Positions 17,569 through 27,334 of a stretch of 46,259 nt of DNA are shown one piece after another. The position numbers were made by a program, and so were the translations under genes. The notes below the pieces were generated by a model. That model saw only the letters and a list, made by a program, of their open reading frames with translations. It was not told where the DNA came from and ran no database searches. Origin of the DNA: an uncultured Frankineae bacterium (lineage in GTDB: Bacteria; Actinomycetota; Actinomycetes; Mycobacteriales; SCTD01); contig CADCUB010000044.1 in NCBI GenBank assembly GCA_902805775.1, positions 1 through 46,259 on the forward strand, written 5' to 3'. Each line of letters opens with the position of its first letter. The stretch's first letter is position 1.

Positions 17569-18516
17569 TCAGGACTCGCGCAGCAGCGCCTCGGCCAGCG
17601 CCGTGTGCGTCACGACGCTGTTGACCAGACCGCTGCGCAGGGCCGCGCGCACGGCCGGCGCCTTGCTCTCGCCGTAGGGGATCCCCAGCACGTCCGGCAC
17701 CGACCACAGCGCCTCGCCGATGCCGATCATCCGCTCTCCCATGTCCGAGGGGACCGGCTCGCCGTCGCAGGACAGGAAGATCCCTGACACCTCGGCGCAC
17801 ACGCCGAGGCTGCGCAGGTGGTCGCGCTCGGCGGGGGCGCTCACGTCGTGCACGGTGGACAGGCCCGCCTCCCAGCGGCCGATCCCCACCACGGCGAGCG
17901 TCACCGAGGGGAACTGCGCGTAGGCCCGCGCCACCTCCGGCTGGCGGCGCAGCGCGGTGGTCGTCGCCGGGTCGGGCAGCGTCAGCGGCGCGTAGAAGAA
18001 GTACGCCGGCCCTCCCGAGATCCGCGACAGTCCGCGCACCAGCTCGACCGAGCTGTCCTCGATCCCGCGTCCCGACAGCGCGCCGGTGAGCTGCACCACG
18101 GGCACCGGCGGCAGGGAGCGGACCTGCGCCGCCATGGCGCTCACCGCCCGGGCCCAGGCGACGCCGAGCACGTCCGCCGCCGTCGTCACCTCCGTGAGCA
18201 GGTCCGCAGCGGCGGCCCCGACCGAGGACCGCAGGGCTGCCACGTCCTCGGCCGCCGCGTCGACGACCACGGCGTGGCGCAGGCCGAAGGCCTCCTGCAG
18301 CCGGCTCGAGGCGTCGAGGTCGAGCACGCCGGGGCGTGCGATCTCGATCCTGACCAGGCCGGTCGACCGAGCCCGCTCGAGAAGCCGGGCGACCTGGAAG
18401 CGGCTGAGCCCCAGCTCGTCGCCGATCTGCACCTTGGACTGACCGCCGATGTGGAAGCGGCGGGCCACCGAGGCCATGAGCACCTGGTGCGCCGGCCCGT
18501 CCTCACGCCCCGCCAT
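17569..18516 (-). CDS. SorC-family sugar-binding transcriptional regulator
   Basis: ASVARRFHIGGQSKVQIGDELGLSRFQVARLLERARSTGLVRIEIARPG (HTH) followed by a SorC effector-binding domain; start chosen at 18516 with GGAGGTGG SD (alternative start 18534). Confidence 0.88.
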   Translation of the reverse strand: MAGREDGPAHQVLMASVARRFHIGGQSKVQIGDELGLSRFQVARLLERARSTGLVRIEIARPGVLDLDASSRLQEAFGLRHAVVVDAAAEDVAALRSSVGAAAADLLTEVTTAADVLGVAWARAVSAMAAQVRSLPPVPVVQLTGALSGRGIEDSSVELVRGLSRISGGPAYFFYAPLTLPDPATTTALRRQPEVARAYAQFPSVTLAVVGIGRWEAGLSTVHDVSAPAERDHLRSLGVCAEVSGIFLSCDGEPVPSDMGERMIGIGEALWSVPDVLGIPYGESKAPAVRAALRSGLVNSVVTHTALAEALLRES

Positions 18517-18602
18517 GCCCACCTCCCCGCTCATCTGAGCGACTCGGAGCACATCCTGCCACTGAGCCTTGACCGGCGCAGCCGCCGCAACCACCCTTTC
18601 GG

Positions 18603-18616
18603 GTGATCGACGTCAC
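18603..18616. promoter_or_regulatory. Candidate operator, GTGA-N6-TCAC palindrome
   Basis: GTGAtcgacgTCAC in the divergent regulator/transporter intergenic region; adjacent CACCC-tttc-GGGTG inverted repeat. Confidence 0.35.
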
Positions 18617-18665
18617 GGGTCGAGCACGACGCGCGACACCCGGGCGCAACCGGCTGGAGGCACGC

Positions 18666-20066
18666 GTGGCCCGTCCTGACCGTCGGACGCGAACGGCCTC
18701 CGGTCGCGCGCGTCTTCCCCGCGTCCTCGTCGCGGCCCTGCTCGGGAGCTCCGTCCTGAGCGGCTGCGCCCTCGGCTGGGGCGGCGGTGTCGGCGGCGGC
18801 GGCGCCGACACCATCAACGTCCTCATGGTCAACAACCCCCAGATGGTCGACCTGCAGAAGCTCACCCGGGAGCACTTCACCGCCGAGACCGGCATCGAGG
18901 TCAACTACACGGTGCTGCCCGAGAACGACGTCCGCGACAAGATCAGCCAGGAGTTCTCCAGCCAGGCCGGCACCTACGACGTCGCCTCGCTGAGCAACTT
19001 CGAGATCCCGATCTACGCCGACAGCGGCTGGGTGGCCCCCCTCGACGAGCACATCGCCGAGACGCCCGACTTCGACCAGGGCGACATCCTGGGGCCGATG
19101 GCCGAGTCCTTGAAGGGCGAGGACGGCAAGATCTACGGCGAGCCGTTCTACGGCGAGTCCTCGTTCCTCATGTACCGCAAGGACGTGCTCGAGGCGGAGG
19201 GCATCGAGATGCCCGAGAAGCCGACGTGGCCGCAGGTGGCCGAGATCGCCGCCCAGGTCGACGGCGCCGAGGACGGCATGGCGGGCATCTGCCTGCGCGG
19301 GCTGCCCGGCTGGGGCCAGGTCTTCGCGCCGCTCACCACCGTCGTCAACACCTTCGGCGGCACGTGGTTCACCGAGGACTGGGAGGCGCAGGTCGACTCG
19401 GAGGAGTTCCGCGAGGCGACGCAGTTCTACGTCGACCTGGTGCGCGAGCACGGCCAGCGCGGCGCCGCGCAGTCCGGGTTCACCGAGTGCCTCAACAACG
19501 TGCAGCAGGGCAACGCCGCGATGTGGTACGACGCGACCTCCGCGGCCGGGTCCCTGGAGGCGGCGGACTCCCCGGTCAAGGGGAAGATGGGCTACGTCGC
19601 CGCGCCGGTCGTCGAGACCGACAGCTCGGGCTGGCTCTACGCCTGGTCGTGGGCGATCCAGCAGGCCAGCTCGAAGAAGGACCAGGCCTGGCAGTTCATG
19701 GCCTGGGCGTCGAGCAAGGAGTACGAGGAGCTCGTCGGCAACGAGCTGAGCTGGTCGCAGGTGCCGGCCGGCAAGCGTGCCTCGACCTACGAGAACCCCG
19801 ACTACGTCGCCGAGGCCCAGGCCTTCGCCGAGCCCACGCGGCGGGCCATCGAGGCCGCCGACCCGACCGACCCCGGCGTCCAGCCGCGTCCTGCGATGGG
19901 CATCCAGTTCGTCGGCATCCCCGACTTCCCCGACGTCGGCACAGCGGTGTCCCAGCTCGTCAGCTCGGCCATCGCCGGGAAGCTGACGGTCGACGAGGCG
20001 CTGGAGCAGGGCCAGGCGCTGGCGGAGGACACCGCGGACGCCTACCGCGAGCGGGAAGCCCGATGA
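18666..20066 (+). CDS. ABC transporter sugar/polyol-binding lipoprotein
   Basis: Lipobox LGSSVLSGC; INVLMVNNPQMVDLQKLTREHFTAETGIEVNYTVLPENDVRDKISQEFSSQAGTYDVASLSNFEIPIYADSGWVAPLDE; operon context. Confidence 0.9.
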   Translation: MARPDRRTRTASGRARLPRVLVAALLGSSVLSGCALGWGGGVGGGGADTINVLMVNNPQMVDLQKLTREHFTAETGIEVNYTVLPENDVRDKISQEFSSQAGTYDVASLSNFEIPIYADSGWVAPLDEHIAETPDFDQGDILGPMAESLKGEDGKIYGEPFYGESSFLMYRKDVLEAEGIEMPEKPTWPQVAEIAAQVDGAEDGMAGICLRGLPGWGQVFAPLTTVVNTFGGTWFTEDWEAQVDSEEFREATQFYVDLVREHGQRGAAQSGFTECLNNVQQGNAAMWYDATSAAGSLEAADSPVKGKMGYVAAPVVETDSSGWLYAWSWAIQQASSKKDQAWQFMAWASSKEYEELVGNELSWSQVPAGKRASTYENPDYVAEAQAFAEPTRRAIEAADPTDPGVQPRPAMGIQFVGIPDFPDVGTAVSQLVSSAIAGKLTVDEALEQGQALAEDTADAYREREAR

Positions 20067-20112
20067 ACCGCCGGCCAGTCCGACGTCCCGTCCGCTGCGA
20101 GAGGACCCGCCC

Positions 20113-21078
20113 ATGACCGCCGCCGTCGACGCCCCCCGCGTCGCCTCACGCAAGGCCGCCGGCGCATCGGCCGGCAAGGGTCCCGGCCCCCGGTCCGACG
20201 CCTGGGCGCGCCGCCTGCCGCTGCTGCCGGCGCTGATCTTCCTGATCGTCCTGACGCAGCTCCCGTTCATCGTCACGCTGATCACGTCGTTCATGAACTG
20301 GAACGCCTACTACCCGGAGGAGCGGGGGTTCGCCGGCCTGGACAACTTCACCCGCGTCCTCACCGACGTGGCGACCCGCAACGCGATCCTCACCACGATC
20401 GTGCTCACGGCCACCGTCGTGCTCGTCAGCCTGGCGCTCGGCCTGGGCATCGCGCTGCTGCTCGACCGCCAGTTCCGCGGCCGCGGCATCGTCCGCACCA
20501 TGATGATCGCGCCGTTCCTCGTGGTCCCGGTGGCCGCCTCCCTGCTGTGGAAGCACGCGCTCTACAACCCCGAGTACGGCCTGTTCAACGGGTTGCTGAC
20601 GGCGGTGTGGGGCCTGTTCGGGTCGAACGACCCGCCGCAGGTCGACTGGATCTCGTCGATGCCGCTGATCGCCATCGAGGCCTCGCTCATCTGGCAGTGG
20701 ACGCCGTTCATGATGCTGATCCTGCTGGCCGGGCTGCAGAGCCGGCCGCTCGACGTCATCGAGGCGGCCAAGCTCGACGGCGCGAGCTCGTGGCAGGTCT
20801 TCCGCTACATGACCTTCCCGCACCTGCGGCAGTACCTCGAGCTCGCCGGGCTGCTCGGCGCCATCTACGTCGTGCAGAACTTCGACGCCGTCTTCACCAT
20901 CACCTCCGGCGGCCTCGGGACGTCGAACCTGCCGTTCACGATCTACCAGACGTTCTACAACGCCCACGACTACGGCCGCGCCTCCGCCGCGGGCGTCGTG
21001 GTCGTCATCGGCACCATCATCATCGCGACGTTCGCCCTGCGGACCGTGTCCACGCTCTTCAAGGAGGAGTCCAAGTGA
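20113..21078 (+). CDS. ABC transporter permease (MalF-type)
   Basis: Multiple TM segments; EAAKLDGASSWQVFRYMTFPHL EAA motif. Confidence 0.92.
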   Translation: MTAAVDAPRVASRKAAGASAGKGPGPRSDAWARRLPLLPALIFLIVLTQLPFIVTLITSFMNWNAYYPEERGFAGLDNFTRVLTDVATRNAILTTIVLTATVVLVSLALGLGIALLLDRQFRGRGIVRTMMIAPFLVVPVAASLLWKHALYNPEYGLFNGLLTAVWGLFGSNDPPQVDWISSMPLIAIEASLIWQWTPFMMLILLAGLQSRPLDVIEAAKLDGASSWQVFRYMTFPHLRQYLELAGLLGAIYVVQNFDAVFTITSGGLGTSNLPFTIYQTFYNAHDYGRASAAGVVVVIGTIIIATFALRTVSTLFKEESK

Positions 21079-21956
21079 GCACGATCACCGACGTCGCGCC
21101 GGTCCCGGCGACCCGCACCCGCGGCGGTGAGCCGCGGCAGAAGCGCCGGGAGCGGGCCGGCGCGCTGCTGGGGGTCCTCGCCTGGGTCATCGGCCTGCTG
21201 TTCATCGCACCGATCCTGTGGATGCTGCTCACCTCCTTGCACACCGAGCAGGACGCGGCCACCAACCCCCCGTCGATCGCCGCGCCGCTGTCGCTGCAGG
21301 GCTACCGGGAGTTCTTCGGCACCGACCCCTGGCCGTCGCTGCTCAACTCCATGACCGCCAGCATCCTGTCGACGGTCCTCGTGCTCGCCCTGGCGATCCC
21401 CGCGGCCTACGCGCTGTCGATCCGTCCGGTGAAGAAGTGGACCGACGTCCTGTTCTTCTTCCTGTCGACCCGCATGCTCCCGGCGGTGGCAGGCCTGCTG
21501 CCGATCTACCTGTTCGCGCAGTACGTCGGTCTGCTCGACAACATCTTCCTGCTCGTGCTGCTCTACACGTCGATGAACCTGCCGATCGCGGTGTGGATGA
21601 TGCGCTCGTTCCTCGTCGAGGTGCCCGGCGAGATCCTGGAGGCCGCGTCGATGGACGGCGCCGGGCTCGTCCGGACCCTGAAGTCGGTGGTCATGCCGAT
21701 CGTGTCGCCGGGCATCGCGGCGACCGCGCTCATCTGCTTCATCTTCAGCTGGAACGAGCTGCTCTTCGCCCGGGTGCTGACCTCCACGGCCGCCCAGACG
21801 GCCCCGGTGTTCCTGACCGGCTTCGTCACCAGCCAGGGCCTGTTCCTCGCCAAGGTCTGCGCTGCGGCCGTCGTCGTGTCGCTGCCCGTCCTCATCGCCG
21901 GGTTCGCGGCCCAGGACAAGCTGGTGCAGGGCCTGTCGCTGGGTGCGGTCAAGTAG
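21075..21956 (+). CDS. ABC transporter permease (MalG-type)
   Basis: LFIAPILWMLLTSLHTEQDA...EILEAASMDGAGLVRTLKSVVMPIVSPGIAATALICFIFSWNE. Confidence 0.92.
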   Translation: MSTITDVAPVPATRTRGGEPRQKRRERAGALLGVLAWVIGLLFIAPILWMLLTSLHTEQDAATNPPSIAAPLSLQGYREFFGTDPWPSLLNSMTASILSTVLVLALAIPAAYALSIRPVKKWTDVLFFFLSTRMLPAVAGLLPIYLFAQYVGLLDNIFLLVLLYTSMNLPIAVWMMRSFLVEVPGEILEAASMDGAGLVRTLKSVVMPIVSPGIAATALICFIFSWNELLFARVLTSTAAQTAPVFLTGFVTSQGLFLAKVCAAAVVVSLPVLIAGFAAQDKLVQGLSLGAVK

Positions 21957-21960
21957 CCCG

Positions 21961-23451
21961 ATGGCGCTCCTGCGCACCGCGAGCCTGCCCGAGCTGACCG
22001 GCGCCCTGGAGGTCCCCGCGTACGACCGGTCGCGGCTGACCGTCGGCATCGTCCACCTCGGCGTCGGTGGCTTCCACCGGGCCCACGAGGCGATGTACCT
22101 CGACCGGCTCATGTCGCAGGGCACGGCCCTCGACTGGGCCGTCTGCGGGGTCGGCGTCCTGCCCTCGGACGCCCGCATGCGCGACGCCCTCGTCGCGCAG
22201 GACGGGCTCTACACGCTGGTGCAGAAGGCGCCGGACGGAGCGTGGGAGGCCCGGGTCGTCGGGTCGATCCTCGAGTACCTGCTCGCTCCCGACGACCCCG
22301 AGCGGGTGGTGGAGCGGATGGCCGACCCGGCCGTGCGCATCGTCTCGCTGACGGTCACGGAGGGCGGGTACAACCTCGACCCGGTCGACGGTCGGTTCGT
22401 CGAGGACGACCCCGACGTGCGCGCAGACCTGCAGGCCGGTGCCGTGCTCAAGACCAGCTTCGGGCTGGTGACCGAGGCCCTCGTCCGCCGCCGCGCCCGG
22501 GGGATCGCGCCCTTCACGGTCATGTCCTGCGACAACATCCAGGGCAACGGCGACGCTGCCCGACGCAGCTTCGCCGCGTTCGCCGGTCTGCGCGACCCCC
22601 GGCTCGGTGCGTGGGTGCAGCACGAGGTGGCCTTCCCCAACTCGATGGTCGACCGGATCACGCCCGTCACCACCGACGAGGACCGGGCGGCGGTCGCGCA
22701 GCGCTACGGGGTGCAGGACCGGTGGCCCGTGGTCTGCGAGCCCTTCACGCAGTGGGTCCTCGAGGACGCCTCCAGCGACGGACGCCCGCCGTGGGAGGAC
22801 GCCGGGGTGCAGGTCGTCGAGGACGTCGAGCCGTACGAGCTGATGAAGCTGCGCCTGCTCAACGCCAGCCACCAGGCGCTGTGCTACTTCGGCTACCTGT
22901 CGGGCTACCGGCTGGTCCACGAGGTCGCGCAGGACCCGCTGTTCGCCTCGTTCCTGCTCGCCTACATGGTCGAGGAGGCGACGCCGACGCTCGCGCCCGT
23001 CCCCGGGATCGACCTCGCGGCCTACCGCGAGCAGCTGATCGCGCGCTTCTCCAACGCGCACGTCCGCGACACCGTGGCGCGGCTGTGCGCCGAGAGCTCG
23101 GACCGCATCCCGAAGTGGCTCCTGCCGGTGGTGCGGACCAACCTCGCCGAGGCGGGCTCGGTGCGCCTGTCCGCCGCCGTCGTCGCCAGCTGGGCGCGCT
23201 ACGCCGAGGGGCTCGACGAGGACGGCCGGCCCATCGAGGTCGTCGACCGGCTGCGCGAGCCGTTGCAGGCGGCGGCGCGCCGCTCGTCCGAGGACCCGCT
23301 CGCCTTCCTGCGCGACCGCGCGGTGTTCGGTGACCTCGTCGACGAGCCGCGGTTCACCGAGCCCTACCTGTGGGCACTGGACCGCCTGCACCGGGTCGGC
23401 GCCCGGGCGACGCTCGAGCAGCTCAGAGCCGCCGTCCGACAGGAGGTGTGA
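21961..23451 (+). CDS. Mannitol dehydrogenase-family polyol dehydrogenase
   Basis: VGIVHLGVGGFHRAHEAMYLDRLM...FTVMSCDNIQGNGDAARRSFAAFA...FPNSMVDRITPVT...KLRLLNASHQALCYFGYLSGY. Confidence 0.93.
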   Translation: MALLRTASLPELTGALEVPAYDRSRLTVGIVHLGVGGFHRAHEAMYLDRLMSQGTALDWAVCGVGVLPSDARMRDALVAQDGLYTLVQKAPDGAWEARVVGSILEYLLAPDDPERVVERMADPAVRIVSLTVTEGGYNLDPVDGRFVEDDPDVRADLQAGAVLKTSFGLVTEALVRRRARGIAPFTVMSCDNIQGNGDAARRSFAAFAGLRDPRLGAWVQHEVAFPNSMVDRITPVTTDEDRAAVAQRYGVQDRWPVVCEPFTQWVLEDASSDGRPPWEDAGVQVVEDVEPYELMKLRLLNASHQALCYFGYLSGYRLVHEVAQDPLFASFLLAYMVEEATPTLAPVPGIDLAAYREQLIARFSNAHVRDTVARLCAESSDRIPKWLLPVVRTNLAEAGSVRLSAAVVASWARYAEGLDEDGRPIEVVDRLREPLQAAARRSSEDPLAFLRDRAVFGDLVDEPRFTEPYLWALDRLHRVGARATLEQLRAAVRQEV

Positions 23452-23453
23452 GG

Positions 23454-24467
23454 ATGCGCGTCGCCGTCCTGAACCGCCCGGGCGAGCTCGTGCTCGAGGA
23501 CCGCCCGGAGCCGCAGCCGGGACCCGGCCAGGTGCAGGTGCGGGTCGCCTCGGTCGGCGTCTGCGGCTCCGACACCCACTACTACGAGCACGGGCGCATC
23601 GGCGACTTCGTCGTCGAGTCGCCGCTCGTGCTGGGCCACGAGGCGTCCGGCGAGGTCGTGGCCGTCGGCGACGGGGTGACCTCCCTGCAGCCCGGCCAGC
23701 GGGTCTCGATCGAGCCGGGGGTGCCCGACCTGGTCTGCGAGCAGTGCCTGGCGGGCCGCTACAACCTCTGCCCGCAGATGCGCTTCTTCGCCACCCCGCC
23801 GGTCGACGGGGCCTTCGCTGAGCACGTCGTCGTGCACGCCGCCTTCGCCCACCCGGTGCCCGACAGCATGAGCGACGACGCCGCCGCCCTGCTCGAGCCG
23901 CTGTCGGTCGGGGTGTGGGCCTGCCGCAAGGGTCGGGTCACGGCCGGGTCGCGCGTGCTGGTCACCGGCGCCGGTCCGATCGGCCTGGTGGCGGTGCAGA
24001 CCGCTCTGGCGTTCGGAGCCACGCAGGTCGTCGTCTCCGACGTCAACCCGCACCGGCTGGCGCTGGCCCGCGAGCTGGGTGCGACCGACGTCGTCGACGC
24101 CCGCGAGCACAGCGTGCGCGACCTGCCCCGCCCGCCGCAGGTGCTGCTCGAGTGCTCGGGCTTCCCTCCCGCGATCGGCGAGGGCCTGCGGGCGCTCGAC
24201 CGCGCGGGACGGGCCGTCCTGGTGGGCATGGGCGGCGACGAGGTGCCGCTGCCGCTGTCCACCGTGCAGACCCGCGAGCTGGAGGTCACCGGCACCTTCC
24301 GCTACGCGAACACCTGGCCGACCGCCATCGCGCTGGTCAGCTCCGGCCGGGTCGACCTGGATCGGCTGGTGACCGGGACGTACGGCCTCGCGCAGGCGGC
24401 GGACGCCCTGACCGCGAGCCGTGACGACGCGACGGCCGTCAAGGTCGTGGTCCGGCCGGGAGCGTGA
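23454..24467 (+). CDS. Zinc-dependent medium-chain polyol dehydrogenase (sorbitol/xylitol dehydrogenase-like)
   Basis: VGVCGSDTHYYEHGRIGDFVVESPLVLGHEASGEVVAVGDGV...VLVTGAGPIGLVAVQTALAFGATQVVVSD. Confidence 0.92.
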   Translation: MRVAVLNRPGELVLEDRPEPQPGPGQVQVRVASVGVCGSDTHYYEHGRIGDFVVESPLVLGHEASGEVVAVGDGVTSLQPGQRVSIEPGVPDLVCEQCLAGRYNLCPQMRFFATPPVDGAFAEHVVVHAAFAHPVPDSMSDDAAALLEPLSVGVWACRKGRVTAGSRVLVTGAGPIGLVAVQTALAFGATQVVVSDVNPHRLALARELGATDVVDAREHSVRDLPRPPQVLLECSGFPPAIGEGLRALDRAGRAVLVGMGGDEVPLPLSTVQTRELEVTGTFRYANTWPTAIALVSSGRVDLDRLVTGTYGLAQAADALTASRDDATAVKVVVRPGA

Positions 24468-25144
24468 GCGCCGACCCGGTCGGCGCCGAGCCCGAAGACC
24501 TCGACCGGGTGGACGCCGCCGTGCAGTCCGTGGCGCTGGAGCACCTCGTGCAGCGGGCGGCAGCCCTCGTCACGCCCGGCGGCCGGGCGCTGCTGGGGAT
24601 CGCCGGCGCCCCCGGCTCCGGCAAGTCGACCCTCGCCGAGGCGCTGGTCACCGCGCTCGGGGACGCCGCCGTGCTGGTGCCGATGGACGGCTTCCACCTC
24701 GCCGACCCCGAGCTCGCTCGGCTCGGCCGCGCCCAGCGCAAGGGCGCCCCCGACACCTTCGACGCCGCCGGCTACGTGCACCTGCTGCGACGCCTGCGCG
24801 ACCGGACCGACGAGGTCGTGTACGTCCCGGTCTTCGTGCGCGAGCAGGAGCAGGCGGTGGCCGGTGCGCTGCCCGTGCACCGCGACGTCCCCCTCGTCGT
24901 CACCGAGGGCAACTACCTGCTGGCCGAGGGGCCGTTCGCGCCGGTCCGCGAGCTGCTCACCGAGAGCTGGTACGTCGACCTGGCTCCCGAGCTGCGGGTG
25001 CCGCGCCTGATCGCCCGGCACGTCGCGCACGGGCGGCCGCCGGCGCAGGCGGAGCGGTGGGTGCTCGACAGCGACGAGCGCAACGCCCGCCTGGTCGAGG
25101 CCACGAGGGGCCGGGCCGACCTGGTCCTGCAGCTGCTGGCCTGA
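24464..25144 (+). CDS. P-loop nucleoside/sugar kinase family protein (PanK/uridine-kinase/FrcK-like)
   Basis: LLGIAGAPGSGKSTLAEALVTAL...MDGFHLADPELARLGRAQRKGAPDTFDAAGYVHLLRRLR...VTEGNYLL. Confidence 0.85.
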   Translation: MSADPVGAEPEDLDRVDAAVQSVALEHLVQRAAALVTPGGRALLGIAGAPGSGKSTLAEALVTALGDAAVLVPMDGFHLADPELARLGRAQRKGAPDTFDAAGYVHLLRRLRDRTDEVVYVPVFVREQEQAVAGALPVHRDVPLVVTEGNYLLAEGPFAPVRELLTESWYVDLAPELRVPRLIARHVAHGRPPAQAERWVLDSDERNARLVEATRGRADLVLQLLA

Positions 25145-25210
25145 CCGCCCACCCGCGGACGACCGGCACGCCGACTTGACCTGCCGACCGGCCCGCACGA
25201 CGGTGCGGCG

Positions 25211-26155
25211 GTGACGGACCGCGCCGCTCCCGACAGCCAGGCCGGTCCCGACGTCCTCCCCGCGGCGTTCGCCCAGGCCCTGGCCGGCTTCGCGCGCCAC
25301 CTGGAGCTGGAGCTGTCGCGCTCGCCGCACACCGTGCGCGCCTACACCGGCGACGTCGCGAGCCTGCTCCACCACGCCGCCCGCAGCGGGCTCGACTCTC
25401 CCGCGCAGCTCGACCTCGCCCTGCTCCGGAGCTGGCTGGCCCGGCTGCGCAGCAGCGGCGTGGCCCGGACGACGCTGGCCCGGCGGGGCTCGAGCGCCCG
25501 GGTCTTCACGGCCTGGGCCCTGCGCCGCGGACTGGTGCAGAGCGACCCGGGAGCGGCGCTCGCCACCCCGAAGGGCGCCCGCCCGCTGCCGGACGTGCTG
25601 CGGGCCGACGAGGCGGCCCGGCTGGTCGACCAGGTCGACGGCGACGAGGCCGAGGACCTGCGCGACCGGCTCGTGCTCGAGCTGCTGTACGCCACCGGCA
25701 TCCGGGTGTCGGAGCTGTGCGGGCTCGACGTCGACGACGTCGACACCTCGCGCGCGGTGCTGCGCGTGCTGGGCAAGGGCGCCCGCGAGCGGTCGGTGCC
25801 GTACGGCGGACCGGCCGACGACGCGCTGCAGGGCTGGCTCGCGGTGGGCCGTCCGGTTTGGGTGCAGCCGCGCAGCGGGCCGGCCCTGCTGCTCGGCCGG
25901 CGCGGCGGGCGTCTGGACCCGCGGACGGTCCGCACGCTGGTGCACCGGCGCCTGGCCGGCGTCCCCGGCGCTCCGGACCTGGGACCGCACGGGCTGCGGC
26001 ACAGCGCCGCCACCCACCTGCTCGAAGGCGGCGCCGACCTGCGCAGCGTGCAGGAGCTGCTGGGCCACGCGAGCCTGGCGAGCACCCAGATCTACACGCA
26101 CGTCAGCGTCGAGCGGCTGCGGTCCAGCTACGCCGCGGCTCATCCGCGGGCATGA
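25211..26155 (+). CDS. xerC: Tyrosine recombinase XerC
   Basis: [22 protein letters not shown]...[40 protein letters not shown]; complete R...H-x-x-R...H...Y set. Confidence 0.9.
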   Translation: MTDRAAPDSQAGPDVLPAAFAQALAGFARHLELELSRSPHTVRAYTGDVASLLHHAARSGLDSPAQLDLALLRSWLARLRSSGVARTTLARRGSSARVFTAWALRRGLVQSDPGAALATPKGARPLPDVLRADEAARLVDQVDGDEAEDLRDRLVLELLYATGIRVSELCGLDVDDVDTSRAVLRVLGKGARERSVPYGGPADDALQGWLAVGRPVWVQPRSGPALLLGRRGGRLDPRTVRTLVHRRLAGVPGAPDLGPHGLRHSAATHLLEGGADLRSVQELLGHASLASTQIYTHVSVERLRSSYAAAHPRA

Positions 26156-26201
26156 GGGACGGGCGGGATGCGCAGTTCGCGCCGTAGCAGAGCGGTCACG
26201 C

Positions 26202-26207
26202 TAGGCT
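26202..26207 (+). promoter_or_regulatory. Possible -10 element (TAGGCT) upstream of the whiG leader ORF
   Basis: ggtcacgctaggctcgtgaac. Confidence 0.25.
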
Positions 26208-26252
26208 CGTGAACGGGCCAGGGGGCCCCTCGACCTGGAGCGGAGACGAGCC

Positions 26253-26297
26253 ATGAGCGGGCGCACGCCGAACTGCCACGGGTCGGGCTGCCCGTGA
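26253..26297 (+). CDS. Putative 14-aa leader [17 protein letters not shown], overlapping the whiG start
   Basis: atgagcgggcgcacgccgaactgccacgggtcgggctgcccgtga with purine-rich ggagcggag upstream; stop TGA overlaps whiG GTG (GTGA). Confidence 0.35.
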   Translation: MSGRTPNCHGSGCP

Positions 26298-27187
26298 CCG
26301 CCGCCGCCACGGGCAGCACGACCGGACCCGACGAGACCACCGACCTCCCGCAGCCGCCGGCGGTCCCCGCCCCGCCGCGCCGCGGCCGCTACGCCGGCGT
26401 CAGCGACGAGGAGCGCGACGAGATCGAGGCGGCGATCGCGCAGCTGTGGCAGGACTTCAAGGCGACGGGGGAGGAGCGGCTGCGCGAGCGGCTGATCCTG
26501 CACTACTCGCCGCTGGTGAAGTACGTCGCGGGCCGCGTCGGCGTGGGCCTGCCGTCCAACATCGAGCAGGCCGACCTCGTCTCGTACGGCATCTTCGGGC
26601 TCATCGACGCCATCCAGAAGTTCGACCTCGACCGCGCGATCAAGTTCGAGACCTACGCCATCAGCCGGATCAAGGGCGCCATCATCGACGAGCTGCGCTC
26701 GATCGACTGGATCCCGCGGTCGGTGCGCTCCAAGGCCCGCGAGGTCGAGAAGGCCTACGCCGCCCTGGAGGCGCGGCTGCACCGCTCGCCCACCGAGCCG
26801 GAGGTCGCGGCCGAGATGGGCATCGCCCTCGAGGACCTGCACGCGATCTTCAGCCAGGTCAGCTACGTCAACGTCGTCGCGCTGGACGAGCTGCTCACCC
26901 CTGGTGGCGGCGAGAAGGGCGACACCCTCTCGCTGGTCGACACCCTCGAGGACACCAAGGCCGAGGACCCCGTCCAGGCCTTCGAGACCGAGGAGACCAA
27001 GCACCTGCTCGCCAGGGCGATCAACACGCTGCCCGAGCGCGAGAAGATCGTCGTCACCCTCTACTACTACGAGGGGCTGACCCTGGCCGAGATCGGACAG
27101 GTGCTCGGCGTCACCGAGAGCCGGATCTGCCAGATGCACACCAAGGCGGTGCTGCAGCTGCGCGGCAAGCTGTCCGAGACCGACTGA
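26294..27187 (+). CDS. whiG: RNA polymerase sigma factor, WhiG/FliA family
   Basis: [109 protein letters not shown]...[37 protein letters not shown]. Confidence 0.93.
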   Translation: MTAAATGSTTGPDETTDLPQPPAVPAPPRRGRYAGVSDEERDEIEAAIAQLWQDFKATGEERLRERLILHYSPLVKYVAGRVGVGLPSNIEQADLVSYGIFGLIDAIQKFDLDRAIKFETYAISRIKGAIIDELRSIDWIPRSVRSKAREVEKAYAALEARLHRSPTEPEVAAEMGIALEDLHAIFSQVSYVNVVALDELLTPGGGEKGDTLSLVDTLEDTKAEDPVQAFETEETKHLLARAINTLPEREKIVVTLYYYEGLTLAEIGQVLGVTESRICQMHTKAVLQLRGKLSETD

Positions 27188-27259
27188 GTCGGCGGGCGCG
27201 CTCCCTAGTCTGGAGCGACCGGGCGCGACCGCACCGGCGAGTCGGCCCCGAGGAGTGCA

Positions 27260-27334
27260 GTGCCCGCGCCCCGTGTGCCCGCTCCTGGTGTGCCCGCTCC
27301 TGGTGTGCCCGCGCCGGGTGTGCTCGCGCCCGAG
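27260..27334 (+). repeat. Five imperfect 15-bp tandem repeats, each beginning with GTG
   Basis: gtgcccgcgccccgt/gtgcccgctcctggt/gtgcccgctcctggt/gtgcccgcgccgggt/gtgctcgcgcccgag; encodes VPAPR VPAPG VPAPG VPAPG VLAPE. Confidence 0.9.

Noticed and set aside
15557-17800. 747-aa minus-strand ORF over the second LVIVD gene
   Set aside because: Antisense artefact; low-complexity Val/Gly/Asp/Arg composition
25211-26155. Mobile-element integrase
   Set aside because: Sequence and size fit chromosomal XerC; no attachment repeats, phage genes or tRNA seen nearby
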